From JBCBSP01 sp039819095 (GTDB taxonomy: Bacteria; Pseudomonadota; Alphaproteobacteria; Caulobacterales; Maricaulaceae), in NCBI GenBank assembly GCA_039819095.1, contig JBCBSP010000011.1, positions 1-64,000 of the forward strand: a DNA stretch of 64,000 nucleotides. The letters run 5' to 3'. Shown piece after piece: positions 8,224 to 16,976 of the stretch. Every line of letters starts with the position of its first letter. Position 1 is the stretch's first letter. The notes below the pieces were generated by a model, which worked only from the letters and a program-made list of their open reading frames with translations, did not search any database and was not told where the DNA came from. The position numbers and the translations under genes are program-made.

Positions 8224-9477
8224 ATGTTGTCTGTGTTTGCATCGGGACGCCACCGGCCTGCGCCGGGCGGAACCGAGCTGATCGCCATGGTCGGCGCGTT
8301 GATGGGGCTGAACGCGCTGGCGATCGACATCATGCTGCCGGCGCTCAGCGAGATCGGCGCGGCGCTGGACCGGCCCGGCAATGCGCCGCAGCTCGTGGTC
8401 ACGGTCTATGTGTTCGGCTTCGGACTGGCGCAGCTGGTCTATGGACCGCTGGCTGATGCGCTGGGGCGGCGCACGGTTCTGCTCTGGGCGCTCGCCGCCT
8501 TTGTCGCCGCTTCGGTGGCCTGCCTGTTCGCAACCGATTTCACCTGGCTGCTGATCGCGCGCGGCCTGCAAGGGGTCGCCGCAGCCGCGACGCGAGTGGT
8601 GGCGGTCGCGGCTGTGCGTGATCTGGTCTCCGGACGACGCATGGCCCAGGTGATGAGCTTTGCCATGATGGTGTTCATGGCCGCGCCTATCTTCGCGCCG
8701 GCGCTCGGCCAACTCATCCTGTTTGCCGGCGACTGGCGCTGGATCTTCGCCGCACTGATGGCCGGCGGGGCCATCCTGGGCATCTGGATGCATATGCGCC
8801 TGCCTGAGACCCTGGCGGAGGAGAACCGCATCCCACTGAACTTCGGCGCGGCGGGGCGCAACTACTGGCTGGCGGCGAAGAACCGGGTCAGCCTGGGCTA
8901 TATGATCGCCTCGGCGTTCATATTCGGCGCGCTGTTCGCCTTCATCGCCACGTCCGAGCAGGTGATTGCGCAGCTCTACGGGCTGGAGCACTGGTTTGCA
9001 CTGGCCTTCGCCGGCGTCGCAGTGGGGCTTGCCCTGGCCAATGTGATCAATGCGCGCATTGTCGGGCGATTGGGGATGAGGCGTGTGTCACACGGCGCGC
9101 TGATCGCCTTTCTGGTGATCAGCCTGGCGCATACGCTGATCTCGCTCGCCGGGCTGCCGCCCTTCTGGCTGTTCTACATCCTGCTGGGTTCGGCGATGAT
9201 GATGTTCGCGCTGATGGGGGCGAATTTCTCCGCCCTGATGATGGAGCCGGCCGGCGAACGCGCCGGCACCGCAGCAGCGCTGTACGGTTCCGTCACATCC
9301 GTGTCCGGCGCGGTGCTCGGATCGGTGATCGGCCAAGCCTATGACGGCTCGGTCACGCCGATCCTCGCCGGCATGGCGCTTCTGGGCGTAGGCGCGCTGG
9401 CTGCGGTCTGGATCACCGAAAAGGGCCGGCTGCTCGGCGCCGGCGAGGTGGAGGCTGAGGCGGCGGAACCGAGATGA
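8224..9477 (+). CDS. MFS transporter, Bcr/CflA drug-resistance subfamily
   Basis: A twelve-segment inner membrane proton antiporter of 417 residues. The early motif LAIDIMLPALSEIG in helix 1 and the motif A-like GPLADALGRR between helices 2 and 3 are typical of the Bcr/CflA multidrug efflux group. I place the start at the ATG at 8224 because AAGGAG (8208-8213) lies ten bases before it and the first helix follows soon after. The same frame is open from 8122, but those 34 residues are Arg/Pro-rich and unlike the family. The substrate is unknown. It ends about 60 bp before the convergent lipoprotein gene. Confidence 0.88.
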   Translation: MLSVFASGRHRPAPGGTELIAMVGALMGLNALAIDIMLPALSEIGAALDRPGNAPQLVVTVYVFGFGLAQLVYGPLADALGRRTVLLWALAAFVAASVACLFATDFTWLLIARGLQGVAAAATRVVAVAAVRDLVSGRRMAQVMSFAMMVFMAAPIFAPALGQLILFAGDWRWIFAALMAGGAILGIWMHMRLPETLAEENRIPLNFGAAGRNYWLAAKNRVSLGYMIASAFIFGALFAFIATSEQVIAQLYGLEHWFALAFAGVAVGLALANVINARIVGRLGMRRVSHGALIAFLVISLAHTLISLAGLPPFWLFYILLGSAMMMFALMGANFSALMMEPAGERAGTAAALYGSVTSVSGAVLGSVIGQAYDGSVTPILAGMALLGVGALAAVWITEKGRLLGAGEVEAEAAEPR

Positions 9478-9536
9478 CAAAAAAACAGGCGACCGAAGGC
9501 CGCCCGCTTTGATGTGATCAAAGAGAAGGCACCACT

Positions 9537-9860
9537 TTAGGCGCAGCCTTTGTCCTCATAAATTGCCATAAGATGATCCCGGCGGTCCTCCGCAGCGTCA
9601 ATTGCATCTTCCGTATTGGCATAGGTTGCGATCAGCCCTGGCCAGAAAAACACTGCCGCCGCAATGTTCTCGCCCGTTACGCCGCGCTCGTCGCGAGCGT
9701 CCTCTTCAAAGTTCGATGCGGCGTCGATCTGATCCTCAAGCTGCGCACAGGTAAGGTTTCGATCTCCAGGCTGCCGCACATCTACAACCTCCGGCGTTGC
9801 GCAAGCTGAAACCGAGAGTGCCAGCAGCGTTGCTCCAGCGACGAAGTAAACATTTTTCAT
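9537..9860 (-). CDS. Small putative lipoprotein
   Basis: A 107-residue protein with a short charged N-terminus, a hydrophobic core and a lipobox ending at Cys20 (LSVSAC), so it should be lipid-anchored in the envelope. The mature part has a helical, acidic and Arg-rich C-terminal half and two further cysteines that could pair. A segment GENIAAAVFFWPGLIATYAN is hydrophobic and may embed in or lie along the membrane. The ATG at 9860 is preceded by AGGGG; a GTG two codons earlier is possible. The upstream DNA is AT-rich. Family not recognised beyond a generic lipoprotein. Confidence 0.7.
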   Translation of the reverse strand: MKNVYFVAGATLLALSVSACATPEVVDVRQPGDRNLTCAQLEDQIDAASNFEEDARDERGVTGENIAAAVFFWPGLIATYANTEDAIDAAEDRRDHLMAIYEDKGCA

Positions 9861-9959
9861 AGCCACCCCTTAGTGTTGTTTTTAAGCCTACTATCAATTT
9901 TTGAAGTAGCATCACATCAATCTTAGATCAATATGCTTGCGACCTGAAACTTATGCTCC

Positions 9960-10838
9960 TTACACCACCTCCTCCGTCAGTGCGCCGTCCAGCCGCCAGC
10001 CGGCTTCCTCGTCCTGGCGCAGCGTCTTGCACAGCCAGGGCAGCAGCACGAGCAGGTCCGTCTCCAGCGTGTAGGGCGGGTTGACGATCATGAGCCCGGC
10101 GCCGGCCAGCTTGCCTGCACGGTCGAGATCACGGATCCACAGATCGGCGCGCAGGATTTTCTCCGGTTCGAACTGCTTTTCAGCAATCAGCCATTCGGCG
10201 AGTCCGAGGTCAAAGCGTTCTGACGCCCACATGTCCGTCAAGGGCCGCCAGAACAGGTAGGTTCCGCCCGGCCAGCGCTGCAGCGCGGTGACGGCGGCTT
10301 CGGCCATGTGGGCCATTTCATCGCGATGCTCGAAGGGCGGATCGACGAGCACCAGCCCGCGGCGTTCGCGCGGCGGCAGGAGGGCGCCGAGCGCAGCATA
10401 ACCGTCGCGCCGTTCGGTCGTGATCCGATCATCGCCGCCATAGCGCGCCTGCAGGGTGCGGCTGTCATCCTCGTGCAGCTCGCACAGATGCAGCCGATCC
10501 TGGCGGCGCATCAGTCGCGCGGCGATCTCCGGCGAGCCGGGATACGCGGCCAGAGCGACGTCAGTGCGGTCGCCATTCAGCTTGCGCACCACCGACAGCC
10601 AGGGCGCCAGCGCCGCAGCGATCTCCGCCGGCGGATCGGCGGCCAGCACCTTGGCGACGCCGTGCGCCCAGTCGCCGTCGGGCCCCTCTCCCAGATCATA
10701 GGCCCCGATGCCGGCATGGGTGTCGATATAGGCGAACGGCCCGTCCTTCTTTTTCAGATGCTCAAGGCACAGGGCGAGCACGACATGCTTGAGCACATCG
10801 CCGAAGTTTCCAGCGTGGTCGCGGTGACGGTAAGTCAT
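9960..10838 (-). CDS. rlmJ: 23S rRNA (adenine-2030-N6)-methyltransferase
   Basis: RlmJ (YhiR family) methylates A2030 of 23S rRNA with S-adenosylmethionine. The 292-residue protein begins with the family signature MTYRHRDHAGNFGDVLKH, has the SAM-binding region YIDTHAGIGAYDL at about 36-50, and the catalytic DPPF motif of N6-adenine methyltransferases in LVDPPFEHRDE at about residue 165. Length and start agree with the family. It is divergent from the S10 peptidase gene. Monocistronic by spacing. Confidence 0.93.
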   Translation of the reverse strand: MTYRHRDHAGNFGDVLKHVVLALCLEHLKKKDGPFAYIDTHAGIGAYDLGEGPDGDWAHGVAKVLAADPPAEIAAALAPWLSVVRKLNGDRTDVALAAYPGSPEIAARLMRRQDRLHLCELHEDDSRTLQARYGGDDRITTERRDGYAALGALLPPRERRGLVLVDPPFEHRDEMAHMAEAAVTALQRWPGGTYLFWRPLTDMWASERFDLGLAEWLIAEKQFEPEKILRADLWIRDLDRAGKLAGAGLMIVNPPYTLETDLLVLLPWLCKTLRQDEEAGWRLDGALTEEVV

Positions 10839-10965
10839 GGCGACAGGGTTTAGCCCCGGGCAGGGAGCCGGCGCCAGCCTGAAGTGAATAATGCCCCTCG
10901 CGCAGGTCGGTTGGCATGGTTAACCTTGTTTCCGATAAAACGAACACCGCCCGGGGGAGGCTCTC

Positions 10966-12465
10966 ATGAAATCGCTTTTTGCTCCGCTACTTGGTGCAGC
11001 GCTTGTGTGCGCCGCCGCCGCTGCTGACGAACACGCCGCGCCGGGTATTCCCGAGCCGCGCCTCTTCACCTCCACCGGCCAGATCGAGGCTGATGGCGAG
11101 CGCATCCGCTATCGCGTTGTGGCCGGTGAGACCTATCTGGAAAACGATGAAGGCGAGCCCACAGGCTCCATCTTCTCCACCGCCTATATCCGTGAGGGCG
11201 TTTCCGATCCCCGCACGCGGCCTGTCGCCTTCATCTTCAATGGCGGGCCGGGCTCAGCCTCGCTCTGGCTGCATATGGGCATGTTCGGGCCTCAGCGCGT
11301 CGTCCTGCCGTCCGAACCACCGGGCGATGACGGGGCGGCGCCGTTCGACATTCGCGACAATCCCGAAACCTTGCTGGACGCCGCCGACATGGTCTTCATT
11401 GATCCGGTCGGAACCGGGTGGAGTCGGGCGCTCGGCGATACCGATCCGGAAGAGGAATTCTGGGGCGTGAATGAGGACGCCCGTTCCATCGCTCAGTTCA
11501 TCCGCCGCTGGCTGGCGGAGAACCAGCGCTGGAACTCGCCGAAATACCTGATCGGGGAGAGCTATGGCACGACCCGGATCGGCGCGCTGATGAACCAGCT
11601 GGAAGGCGGCTGGAACGATGTCTCGATCAATGGCGTGGTGCTGATTTCGGTGGTGCTGGACTTTCGCACCGACGCGACCGATCCGGGCAATGAAACCGGC
11701 TATGTCGGCCTCTTCCCCGGCTATGCGGCGGCGGGCTGGTATCATGAGCGCGTCGACCGGTCCGCGTGGAATGACGATTACGACGCCTTCCTGCGCGATG
11801 CGCGTGATTTCGCCACCGACGAGCTGATGCCGGCGCTCTTGCGCGGGCATGACAACAACGCGGCGCGCGTGGCGAACGTCGTACGGCGCTATTCAGAGCT
11901 GACCGGCCTGTCGGAAACATATATCGAGCGGTCCAACCTGCGGGTCACCCTGTCGCGCTTCCGCACCGAGCTGTTGCGCGATCAGGGACTGTCAGTCGGT
12001 CGGTTCGACGCCCGGTTCACCGGGCTGGAGCCGGATGGCGTGTCCGACAGTCCTGAAGGCGACCCCTCCGGCTATGGCATTGACGGCGCCTATACCTCAG
12101 CCATGCTCGATCACTTCACGCGCACTCTGGGCGTGGACATTACCGATCCCTACACCACGCTCGGCGGTGTGACCGACTGGAACTGGGATGCCGGGCGAGG
12201 CGGCGGCGAGAATGACTATGTCAACGTCTCGCCCTGGCTGGAGCGCGCCATGCGTCAGAACCGCGATCTGCGTGTCCTGGCGATGAACGGGATTTATGAT
12301 CTCGCCACGCCCTTCTTCGCCACGGAGATGACGTTCAACCGTCCCGGCTATGATCCGGATCGGGTAACGCTGACATACTATCCGGCCGGTCATATGATGT
12401 ATCTGCACCAGCCGAGTATCGAGCAGTCCGCCGCCGATGTCAGGGCCTTCATCGAAGGCGGATGA
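10966..12465 (+). CDS. S10 family serine carboxypeptidase-like protein
   Basis: A 499-residue secreted alpha/beta-hydrolase peptidase. Residues 1-20 form a signal peptide ending in alanines. The oxyanion region NGGPGSASLW is at 92-101, the nucleophile Ser199 is in GESYG, Asp445 is in NGIYDLATP and His476 in PAGHMMY, completing the triad. These are hallmarks of peptidase family S10, known for carboxypeptidases acting at acidic pH; the bacterial members are periplasmic and poorly characterised. A good ribosome binding site (GGGGGAGG) precedes the ATG. A small secreted protein gene follows 42 bp later and is probably co-transcribed. Confidence 0.9.
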   Translation: MKSLFAPLLGAALVCAAAAADEHAAPGIPEPRLFTSTGQIEADGERIRYRVVAGETYLENDEGEPTGSIFSTAYIREGVSDPRTRPVAFIFNGGPGSASLWLHMGMFGPQRVVLPSEPPGDDGAAPFDIRDNPETLLDAADMVFIDPVGTGWSRALGDTDPEEEFWGVNEDARSIAQFIRRWLAENQRWNSPKYLIGESYGTTRIGALMNQLEGGWNDVSINGVVLISVVLDFRTDATDPGNETGYVGLFPGYAAAGWYHERVDRSAWNDDYDAFLRDARDFATDELMPALLRGHDNNAARVANVVRRYSELTGLSETYIERSNLRVTLSRFRTELLRDQGLSVGRFDARFTGLEPDGVSDSPEGDPSGYGIDGAYTSAMLDHFTRTLGVDITDPYTTLGGVTDWNWDAGRGGGENDYVNVSPWLERAMRQNRDLRVLAMNGIYDLATPFFATEMTFNRPGYDPDRVTLTYYPAGHMMYLHQPSIEQSAADVRAFIEGG

Positions 12466-12507
12466 AGGCTGAGGCTGGCCGCCTCCAACTGCGGAAAGGA
12501 GAATTCG

Positions 12508-12972
12508 ATGTTGAAATTGACCCTTGGAGCGTTCGTCCTCGCGGCCACCGGCCTTTGTTCGGCGGCGGCGCAAGACTACTCGCTCAGCCCCGCCTATGGT
12601 TCTGTTTCACTGGAAGGCGGTTTCACGCCTGACCCTTATACGGTGAGTCTTGACGCAGGCGGACCGATTGACGCTGGCGCACAGATCGGTGGCGACTGTG
12701 TGGGCTACGTCGCCGACGCGCCTGACTTCAGACTGCAGTTTTCTGCAGGGTCATTGCCTCTAATTCTCTCAGTGGCTTCGACTGAAGACACCACCCTGGT
12801 GATCAATGGCCCTGATGAGTCCTGGCATTGCGACGATGATGGCGGTGACGGCTTGAATCCATCCGTTCGCTTTAGCTCTCCGCAAAGCGGCCAGTACGAT
12901 ATCTGGGTCGGCGCCTATGGCGGAGGAACGCCGGACGCCACGCTCTACATATCGGAAGTGACCAGTCAGTAG
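12508..12972 (+). CDS. Small secreted beta-rich protein, PPC-like
   Basis: A 154-residue protein with a signal peptide (residues 1 to about 21, ending AAAQ). The mature part is beta-strand-rich with short repeats of hydrophobic residues, two cysteines (in GGDCVGYV and SWHCDDDGGDG) and the pattern TTLVINGPDESW then SGQYDIWVGAY. That pattern recalls the bacterial pre-peptidase C-terminal (PPC-like) beta-sandwich domain, which typically ends with this kind of strand. Asp-rich DDDGGDG could bind calcium. It follows the S10 peptidase by 42 bp with an AAAGGAGAA ribosome binding site, so it may be exported together with it. Function unknown. Confidence 0.75.
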   Translation: MLKLTLGAFVLAATGLCSAAAQDYSLSPAYGSVSLEGGFTPDPYTVSLDAGGPIDAGAQIGGDCVGYVADAPDFRLQFSAGSLPLILSVASTEDTTLVINGPDESWHCDDDGGDGLNPSVRFSSPQSGQYDIWVGAYGGGTPDATLYISEVTSQ

Positions 12973-13000
12973 GCGAAGGCTCGCCCCGTCCGCAAAGAAT

Positions 13001-13040
13001 GCGCAAAGAAAAGCGGCGGTCTCATCGGTGAGACCGCCGC
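13001..13040 (-). terminator. Rho-independent terminator of the symporter operon
   Basis: A perfect 12-bp stem (13013-13024 with 13029-13040) and tetraloop lies just past the symporter stop codon. On the minus strand it is followed by TTTTCTTT, as expected for an intrinsic terminator. It may also limit read-through from the plus-strand secreted-protein gene. Confidence 0.8.
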
Positions 13041-13064
13041 GTCAGTTGGAGGGAAGAGATCGGC

Positions 13065-15020
13065 TTATTCAGCCGGCGTTCCCGGCGCATCGTGATGGAC
13101 GTGGGCGTGGGCTGACGGGATGCGAATCTCCTCCACCAGCTCCTGCACGTCCTGCGGCGGCGCCTTGGTGGCGAGCGAGACCGCGACCGAGATCACGAAG
13201 CTGAGCGCCATGCCCAGAGTGCCGAAGCCTTCCGGCGACACGCCCAGGAACCACTGATCGGCGCCGCCCATGGCGATGTTCGGCAGGAAGCCGAACATCC
13301 CGGCCAGCGCGATCAGGAAGGATAGGCCAGCCACCCCCATGGCGATGCGAGGCGCGCTGGCGGTGCTGTCTTCGTCGCGCATCGCCGCCGACAGGATCAG
13401 CGCCACCGCCGCAATCAGGAGCGCGCAAACGCCCAGGACCACCGATGAGAAGCCGATCTTGAAGTGGATGATGTAGGCGGCCGTCACCGTCAGACCCACA
13501 GCCATGCCGGAGATTGCGCCTTCCCGGTTCATGCGCTTCCAGAAAATGCCCAGGAAGATCGCCGGGAAGAAGCTCGCCGCAGCCAGTCCGAAGGCGAAGG
13601 CGACGACGGCGGCCACGAAGCCGGGTGGATTGATCCCGGCATAGATAGCCACCAGCACCGCCATCACCGCAGCCAGCCGGGCCACGAGCAGCTCTCTCAT
13701 ATCGCTCATATCCTTGAACAGGACCTTCTTGCACAGATCGTGAGAGACCGCCGAGGAGATGACCATGAGCAATCCGGCTGCGGTCGACAGCGCGGCGGCC
13801 AGACCGCCGGCCACGACCAGACCGATCACCCAGCTGGGCAGATTGCCGATCTCAGGATTGGCCAGCACGAAGATATCGCGATCCAGCTTCGTCATCTCAT
13901 TGAGCTCCGGATCAGCCCGGTACTGGATGCGGCCATCGCCATTCTTGTCGGTGAACTCCAACAAGCCGGTGCGTTCCCAGTTGTAGAACCACATCGGCGT
14001 AGCGCCCTCGGGCAGTTCGCTGACTTCGATCTGACCGGCGGAGGCTTCCTGCGAGTAGGTGCTCTCATTGACCGTTTCGATGAAGTTGGAACGGGCGAAG
14101 ATCGCGACCGCCGGAGCCGTGGTGTACAGGATGGCGATGAAGATCAGCGCCCAGCCGGCCGATTTGCGCGCGTCAGACGCTTTCGGCACGGTGAAGAAGC
14201 GGATGATGACATGCGGCAGACCCGCCGTGCCGACCATCAAAGCCATGGTGATGGCGAAGACGTCGAGCCGTGTCTTGGACCCGTCCGTATACTCGTTGAA
14301 TCCGAGCCCCACGAGCGTGTTGTCCAGATTCTGCAATATCGGCTGGCCATTCGCGCCATCCCCGATAAAGCCGAGCTGCGGGAAGGGCGTGCCGGTGATC
14401 TGCAGCGACAGGAAGATCGCCGGGACCATGTAGGCGAAGATCAGCACGCAATACTGCGCCACCTGGGTGTAGGTGATGCCCTTCATGCCGCCCAGCACGG
14501 CATAGAACAGAACGATGATCGCCCCGATCACCACGCCGATCGCGATATCAACCCCAAGGAAGTTGGAGAAGGCGATGCCGACGCCGCGCATCTGCCCGGC
14601 GATATAGGTGAAGGAGATGAACAACGCACAGATCACAGCGACCACGCGTGCGACCTGGCTGTAATAGCGATCCCCGATGAAGTCCGGCACGGTGAACTTG
14701 CCGAACTTGCGCAGGTAAGGCGCAAGCAGAAGCGCCAGCAGCACATAGCCGCCGGTCCAGCCCATCAGGAAGACCGAGCCGTCATAGCCCATGAAGGCGA
14801 TCAGCCCCGCCATGGACAGGAAAGAGGCTGCGCTCATCCAGTCAGCCGCAGTGGCCATGCCGTTGAAGACCGGCGGGATATCGTGACCGGCGACATAGAA
14901 GTCGTCCGTCGTGCCGGCGCGCGCCCAGATGGCGATGCCGATGTAAAGCGAGAAGGTGAAAAACACGAACCCGAAGGTCCAGAAGACGGTGGGGCTCAGC
15001 CCCATGATGGTTCCATCCAT
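13065..15020 (-). CDS. Sodium:solute symporter, large subunit (VC_2705-like)
   Basis: A 651-residue member of the sodium/solute symporter family with about thirteen membrane segments. The Na+ site region ATAADWMSAASFLSMAGL near residue 60 is characteristic. It belongs to the branch whose members are encoded next to a DUF4212 small subunit, as here (annotated in other genomes as acetate/pyruvate-type permeases). A periplasmic insertion around residue 350 contains DKNGDGRIQY, which fits the Dx(N/D)xDG pattern of a calcium-binding EF loop. The last 25 residues are soluble and His-rich. The start is 11 bp after the small-subunit stop. The substrate, probably a short organic acid, is inferred. Confidence 0.9.
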   Translation of the reverse strand: MDGTIMGLSPTVFWTFGFVFFTFSLYIGIAIWARAGTTDDFYVAGHDIPPVFNGMATAADWMSAASFLSMAGLIAFMGYDGSVFLMGWTGGYVLLALLLAPYLRKFGKFTVPDFIGDRYYSQVARVVAVICALFISFTYIAGQMRGVGIAFSNFLGVDIAIGVVIGAIIVLFYAVLGGMKGITYTQVAQYCVLIFAYMVPAIFLSLQITGTPFPQLGFIGDGANGQPILQNLDNTLVGLGFNEYTDGSKTRLDVFAITMALMVGTAGLPHVIIRFFTVPKASDARKSAGWALIFIAILYTTAPAVAIFARSNFIETVNESTYSQEASAGQIEVSELPEGATPMWFYNWERTGLLEFTDKNGDGRIQYRADPELNEMTKLDRDIFVLANPEIGNLPSWVIGLVVAGGLAAALSTAAGLLMVISSAVSHDLCKKVLFKDMSDMRELLVARLAAVMAVLVAIYAGINPPGFVAAVVAFAFGLAAASFFPAIFLGIFWKRMNREGAISGMAVGLTVTAAYIIHFKIGFSSVVLGVCALLIAAVALILSAAMRDEDSTASAPRIAMGVAGLSFLIALAGMFGFLPNIAMGGADQWFLGVSPEGFGTLGMALSFVISVAVSLATKAPPQDVQELVEEIRIPSAHAHVHHDAPGTPAE

Positions 15021-15031
15021 GACGGCCCCCT

Positions 15032-15322
15032 TTATCCTTCGTCGTCGTCAACGTCGAACTTGCGCTCGATGCGGTGCATCAGAACCGAGTAGACGAAGAT
15101 CAGAACGACGAAGACGTAGATTGCGCCCTGCTGGGCGAACCAGAAGCCGAGCGGCGCGCCGCCGATCGAGAACTGGTCAAGAAAATCGCGGAACAGGATT
15201 CCGGCGCCAAACGAGACGACGAACCAGACCGCGAGCAGCGCTCCCACCAGCGTGAGATTCTCACGCCAGTACGCCTTGAATTGGTTTTCAGAGATGTCGT
15301 GTTCGGTGTCACTCACGGTCAT
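15032..15322 (-). CDS. DUF4212 symporter small subunit
   Basis: A 96-residue protein with two membrane segments (about 24-45 and 59-80) and soluble acidic ends. The region AYWRENLTLVGALLAVWFVVS is typical of DUF4212 proteins, which pair with a large sodium/solute symporter. The ATG at 15322 is preceded by GAAGGGGG; the longer frame starting at 15352 lacks such a site. It is the first gene of a two-gene operon with the symporter downstream. It presumably stabilises or regulates the transporter in the inner membrane. Confidence 0.88.
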   Translation of the reverse strand: MTVSDTEHDISENQFKAYWRENLTLVGALLAVWFVVSFGAGILFRDFLDQFSIGGAPLGFWFAQQGAIYVFVVLIFVYSVLMHRIERKFDVDDDEG

Positions 15323-15431
15323 CCCCCTTCTTGATATCAGCCATTGCTGCACCTCCCGTCACGCCGGTATTCCGGCATGTTCGATGAGGGTGCAGGTCCG
15401 GCTGGCCGATGGGGAGAGCGACATAAGTCTA

Positions 15432-15460
15432 ACGCCGGCGCTCGCTGGGAGCGCCGGCGT
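15432..15460 (-). terminator. Strong hairpin after the TadG-like gene
   Basis: A perfect 12-bp GC-rich stem (15432-15443 and 15449-15460) with a 5-base loop lies downstream of the TadG-like gene on the minus strand and upstream of the symporter operon. No T-run follows on the minus strand, so intrinsic termination is uncertain; it may act as a processing or Rho-dependent end. Confidence 0.45.
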
Positions 15461-15493
15461 CAGGCCCGTGCAGTCATGAGGGGGGCGGGCGCG

Positions 15494-16858
15494 TCAGCGC
15501 GCCAGGCGCAACATGTTCAGATCGGCTGCGATTGAGGAGAAGGCCGATGCAATGTCCAGGTCCTCGACATTGTAATAGTTCGACGGCGTTGAGGCACAGT
15601 TCTGTAAGAGGTTGCGATTGGAACTACCGTTGACCTGAAAGGCGATGGAATAGACCACGACGCCGTTATTCTTGGCGTAATTGCACACCGAGGTGAAAGC
15701 CTGGCTGGCCTTGTTCTTCTTGTAATAGTCGTCGGTGCCACGGGTCCCCACATGACGACCGTCATCGTCCTCAGGATCAAAATCATCGTCGGGCCGCCGT
15801 TGTGAGGTGATGCCGCCATCGGTCATCACCACGAGCACTTTCAGCGTTTCGGCATCGTCAAAATCGGCCGGGCGATCAGAGAAACCGGCATCCCCGTTCA
15901 GCCCGCCGCGCCACATCGGATCAAGCCCGCGCATGCCCCAGCTGATCGCGATATCGGTGCCGGTGCCGTCTGACAGCGCCGGATTGTCGAAACTGCCGAT
16001 CACATCCGTCAGCCGTGTCGTGTTGTTGGACAGGAAGACCGCTTCGGCATCCGGATGATCCGGGCACCAGGGGTTGTTGCGGTTCCAGACCGTAAACTCG
16101 GGAATGACGCCGAAACCCTGAGCCGGCATCGCCATAGTGCGCACTTCGGTGTCATTCATCTCGATGCAGCCATTCCAGTCGTCGGCGTCCGGAACTTCGA
16201 TCTCCCAGTCATAGCCAGGCAGCTGGAACTCATCATCATCGGTGATGAAGCGGTAGAAGCTGCCGTCGAGCTTCACGGTTCCGCCGTACGGCACGACGGA
16301 GATGCTCGTCAGATCGCCCGCCGTGCCGTCCAGCATGGTGTCGACGAAGTCCAGCGAGGCTTCGCGCAGATTATCGACCTTCGACCCGCTCATGGACGAG
16401 GAGATGTCGAGCACCAAGGAGATCTCGATATTCTGCACTTCTTCCAGCGCTTCAGAGACGCGGGAGACCGGGATCGAGCCGATGCCGGCGATGCCAAGCA
16501 TAACGGTCGGCACATTGACCGAGGCTTGAGCGACCACGCGGCGCGAGTTCACCGCCAAGTCCGACGAGATGGTCACATTAAGAGAATCGTAAAGCGCGCC
16601 ATGTTCAGCCAGAGCCGCTTCGACATAGGAGCGCACGACCGCTTCGGGGTCGCGATCCTGGGTCAGGCTGGCCGCGGCCAGAACGCCGGAGTCCAGCGCG
16701 GTCTGGATTTCGGCGCCGATCGAGGCGGCGCGCGTATAATCCACCCCGCCCGCGACGCCGGCGGTGACCGGCAGCATGGTCACGGCGAAGCCGACCGCAA
16801 CATTGGCGGCCTTGTCGCGCCAGAAAGCGGCGAGGCGGGTCTTGAACGATGCGCGCAT
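15494..16858 (-). CDS. TadG-like pilus-assembly protein with von Willebrand factor A domain
   Basis: A 454-residue protein with one N-terminal membrane segment (about 18-38) typical of the TadE/TadG group, followed by a periplasmic vWA domain. The metal-ion-dependent adhesion site reads Asp151-x-Ser153-x-Ser155 (DISSSMSG), with later VVMTDGG. The start is MRASFKTRLAAFWRDKAANVAVGF, where the charged residues precede a pilin-like hydrophobic segment. Such proteins belong to Flp/Tad pilus loci, but no other tad gene is here, so this copy is isolated. Its role could be adhesion or matrix binding. The C-terminal domain has several Asp-rich stretches. Confidence 0.85.
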   Translation of the reverse strand: MRASFKTRLAAFWRDKAANVAVGFAVTMLPVTAGVAGGVDYTRAASIGAEIQTALDSGVLAAASLTQDRDPEAVVRSYVEAALAEHGALYDSLNVTISSDLAVNSRRVVAQASVNVPTVMLGIAGIGSIPVSRVSEALEEVQNIEISLVLDISSSMSGSKVDNLREASLDFVDTMLDGTAGDLTSISVVPYGGTVKLDGSFYRFITDDDEFQLPGYDWEIEVPDADDWNGCIEMNDTEVRTMAMPAQGFGVIPEFTVWNRNNPWCPDHPDAEAVFLSNNTTRLTDVIGSFDNPALSDGTGTDIAISWGMRGLDPMWRGGLNGDAGFSDRPADFDDAETLKVLVVMTDGGITSQRRPDDDFDPEDDDGRHVGTRGTDDYYKKNKASQAFTSVCNYAKNNGVVVYSIAFQVNGSSNRNLLQNCASTPSNYYNVEDLDIASAFSSIAADLNMLRLAR

Positions 16859-16976
16859 GGCGACAGGTCCCTCTATAGTCGGGCCTGAAAAAACACCAAA
16901 CGCGTAAAAATCTTGCCAACAAAGGCGGTTAACGCGCCGAAACCATAATCCGGCCAGCTATCTCCGCTCCGGTCGG

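Noticed and set aside
13464..15092. Long plus-strand open frame (542 residues) opposite the sodium symporter gene
   Set aside because: It is antisense to a clear transporter, with an Asp/His/Arg-rich composition typical of frames opposite GC-rich genes; no family features or start signal.
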